A stretch of DNA of 64,000 nucleotides from positions 1 through 64,000 of the forward strand of contig JADBZH010000015.1 of assembly GCA_020402585.1 (NCBI GenBank). Direction: 5' to 3'. The position numbers and the translations under genes were made by a program. Origin of the DNA: Phenylobacterium sp. (lineage in GTDB: Bacteria; Pseudomonadota; Alphaproteobacteria; Caulobacterales; Caulobacteraceae). The notes beneath the pieces are model-generated. The model ran no database searches, was not told the origin of the DNA, and was given only the letters and a program-made list of their open reading frames with translations. Every line of letters begins with the position of its first letter. Position 1 is the stretch's first letter. Shown piece by piece: positions 63,120 to 64,000 of this stretch.

Positions 63120-63926
63120 ATGGCCTACGAGAAGATCAAGATTTCGCTGAACGACGGCATCGCCGTCATCTCCATGGCCGACCCGGCCACGATGAACGCC
63201 GCCGGCCTGGACACCATGGCCGAGCTCAAGGCGGCCTTCGCCGCCTTCGCACGACCCGACTCGGGCGCCCGCTGCGTGATCCTGACGGGCGAAGGGCGTG
63301 GATTCTGTTCGGGGGCGAACCTCTCCGGCGGCGGAAGCGCCGCCCAGTCCTCCAATCCGGACCCCGAGGGGCCGGACTCCGGCTCCGCCCTCGAGACGGT
63401 CTACAATCCGTTCATGACCTCGCTGCGGGACTATCCGATCCCGATCGTCACGGCGATCAACGGCGCCGCGGCCGGCGTGGGCTGCTCCCTCGCCCTGATG
63501 GGCGACATCATCGTCGCGGGAGAGAGCGCCTACTTCCTGCAGGCCTTCCGCCGCATCGGACTGGTTCCCGACGGCGGCTCGACCTACCTCCTGCCCCGCC
63601 TGATCGGAAAGGCCAGGGCCCTTGAGATGGCCCTGCTGGGGGAGAAGATCCCTGCGAAGACCGCCCTCGACTGGGGACTGGTGAACCGCGTGGTTCCCGA
63701 CGACCAGCTGATGTCCACCGCCCATGAGATCGCCCGCTCCCTGGCCGACGGCCCGTGGGCCCTTGGGTCGATCCGCAAGCTGATCTGGGACAGCCTGGAC
63801 AATCACTGGCTTCAGCAGCTTCACGCCGAGCGCGTCGCCCAGCGGACGGCGGGACGGACAGCGGACTTCAAGGAAGGCGTCATGGCCTTCCTGCAGAAGC
63901 GGGTGGCGGTGTTCAGCCGCAAATAG
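63120..63926 (+). CDS. Enoyl-CoA hydratase/isomerase family protein, PaaG-like
   Basis: This 268-residue crotonase-fold protein has the oxyanion loops GRGFCSGANLSGG and INGAAAGVGCSLALMGDIIVA. The first catalytic Glu of hydratases is replaced by Ser123. In the second site PDGGSTYLLPRLIG carries Asp151, the pattern of PaaG-type isomerases. It is therefore more likely a double-bond isomerase than a classical hydratase. GGAGG lies about 7 bases before the ATG. It converges on the Fe-S carrier gene at the window end. Confidence 0.88.
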   Translation: MAYEKIKISLNDGIAVISMADPATMNAAGLDTMAELKAAFAAFARPDSGARCVILTGEGRGFCSGANLSGGGSAAQSSNPDPEGPDSGSALETVYNPFMTSLRDYPIPIVTAINGAAAGVGCSLALMGDIIVAGESAYFLQAFRRIGLVPDGGSTYLLPRLIGKARALEMALLGEKIPAKTALDWGLVNRVVPDDQLMSTAHEIARSLADGPWALGSIRKLIWDSLDNHWLQQLHAERVAQRTAGRTADFKEGVMAFLQKRVAVFSRK

Positions 63927-63932
63927 GCCGGA

Positions 63933-64000
63933 TCAGGCGTCGGGCGCTGCGGCGGGCTGGATGGTGACGCTCTCGCCGCAGCCGCAGGCGTCGGTCTGGT
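63933..64000 (-). CDS. A-type iron-sulfur carrier (ErpA/IscA/SufA), 3' end only
   Basis: Only the last 21 codons and stop are in the window. They encode QTDACGCGESVTI followed by a short Pro/Ala-rich end. The CGCGES motif is the C-terminal cluster-binding pair of cysteines of HesB/IscA-type carriers. Which member of the family it is cannot be decided from this fragment. Confidence 0.85.
   Translation of the reverse strand, partial: QTDACGCGESVTIQPAAAPDA

Overview
The window is a high-G+C chromosomal segment from an alphaproteobacterium of the Caulobacterales, most like Caulobacter or Phenylobacterium. This rests on gene order and protein type, not on a database search. The markers are: the bamA-rseP-dxr-cdsA-uppS-frr-pyrH-tsf-rpsB block; dnaE next to a 29-codon SOS-type membrane protein that looks like Caulobacter SidA; lolCD; a complete nuo operon followed by birA-coaX-rnj; a HAD gene of CicA type lying between clpX and clpP; and RpoH-like promoter spacing at lon.

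Layout. Positions 1-12,050 (minus strand) hold envelope, isoprenoid, phospholipid and translation genes, then dnaE. Positions 12,071-12,259 hold the sidA-like gene under a promoter overlapped by GTTC-N7-GTTC LexA boxes. Positions 12,279-14,259 hold lolDC. Positions 14,502-35,867 form one very long minus-strand array. Transcribed from 35.9 kb downward, it reads nuoABCD, a SnoaL-like gene, nuoEFGH, a 70-residue lipoprotein gene, nuoIJKLMN, birA, coaX, rnj, a tandem CaiB/BaiF CoA-transferase, methylmalonyl-CoA epimerase and a DUF1467 gene. Many junctions in it overlap by 1-10 bases.

From 36 to 41 kb there is a tRNA-Asp, then a minus-strand oxidative cluster (aldo/keto reductase, CYP153-type P450, HAPMO-type Baeyer-Villiger monooxygenase, FMN reductase) and a tRNA-Val. 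From 41.2 to 50.1 kb lies the protein quality-control neighbourhood: HU, lon, clpX, clpP and tig. It also carries a DUF3011 protein, an orphan periplasmic binding protein and the CicA-type phosphatase. From 50.3 to 52.4 kb are a formylglycine-generating enzyme, a tRNA-Leu and a strikingly AT-rich, probably acquired SRPBCC-like gene. From 52.5 to 56.0 kb are nnrDE, a histidine phosphatase and a thiolase-like protein. From 56.3 to 64 kb (plus strand) are glnB-glnA, parE, rhlE, a GGDEF protein and an enoyl-CoA hydratase/isomerase. The last 68 bases are the 3' end of an A-type Fe-S carrier gene on the minus strand.

The most interesting items are the SidA-like checkpoint peptide with its SOS operator, the two extra genes embedded in the complex I operon, the His-rich loop in NuoL, the CoA-transferase whose first half has lost its catalytic Asp, the P450/BVMO cluster with no redox partner beside it, and the AT-rich gene after tRNA-Leu. 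I found no CRISPR array, insertion sequence or prophage. Long antisense reading frames are frequent but are G+C artefacts of the real genes.
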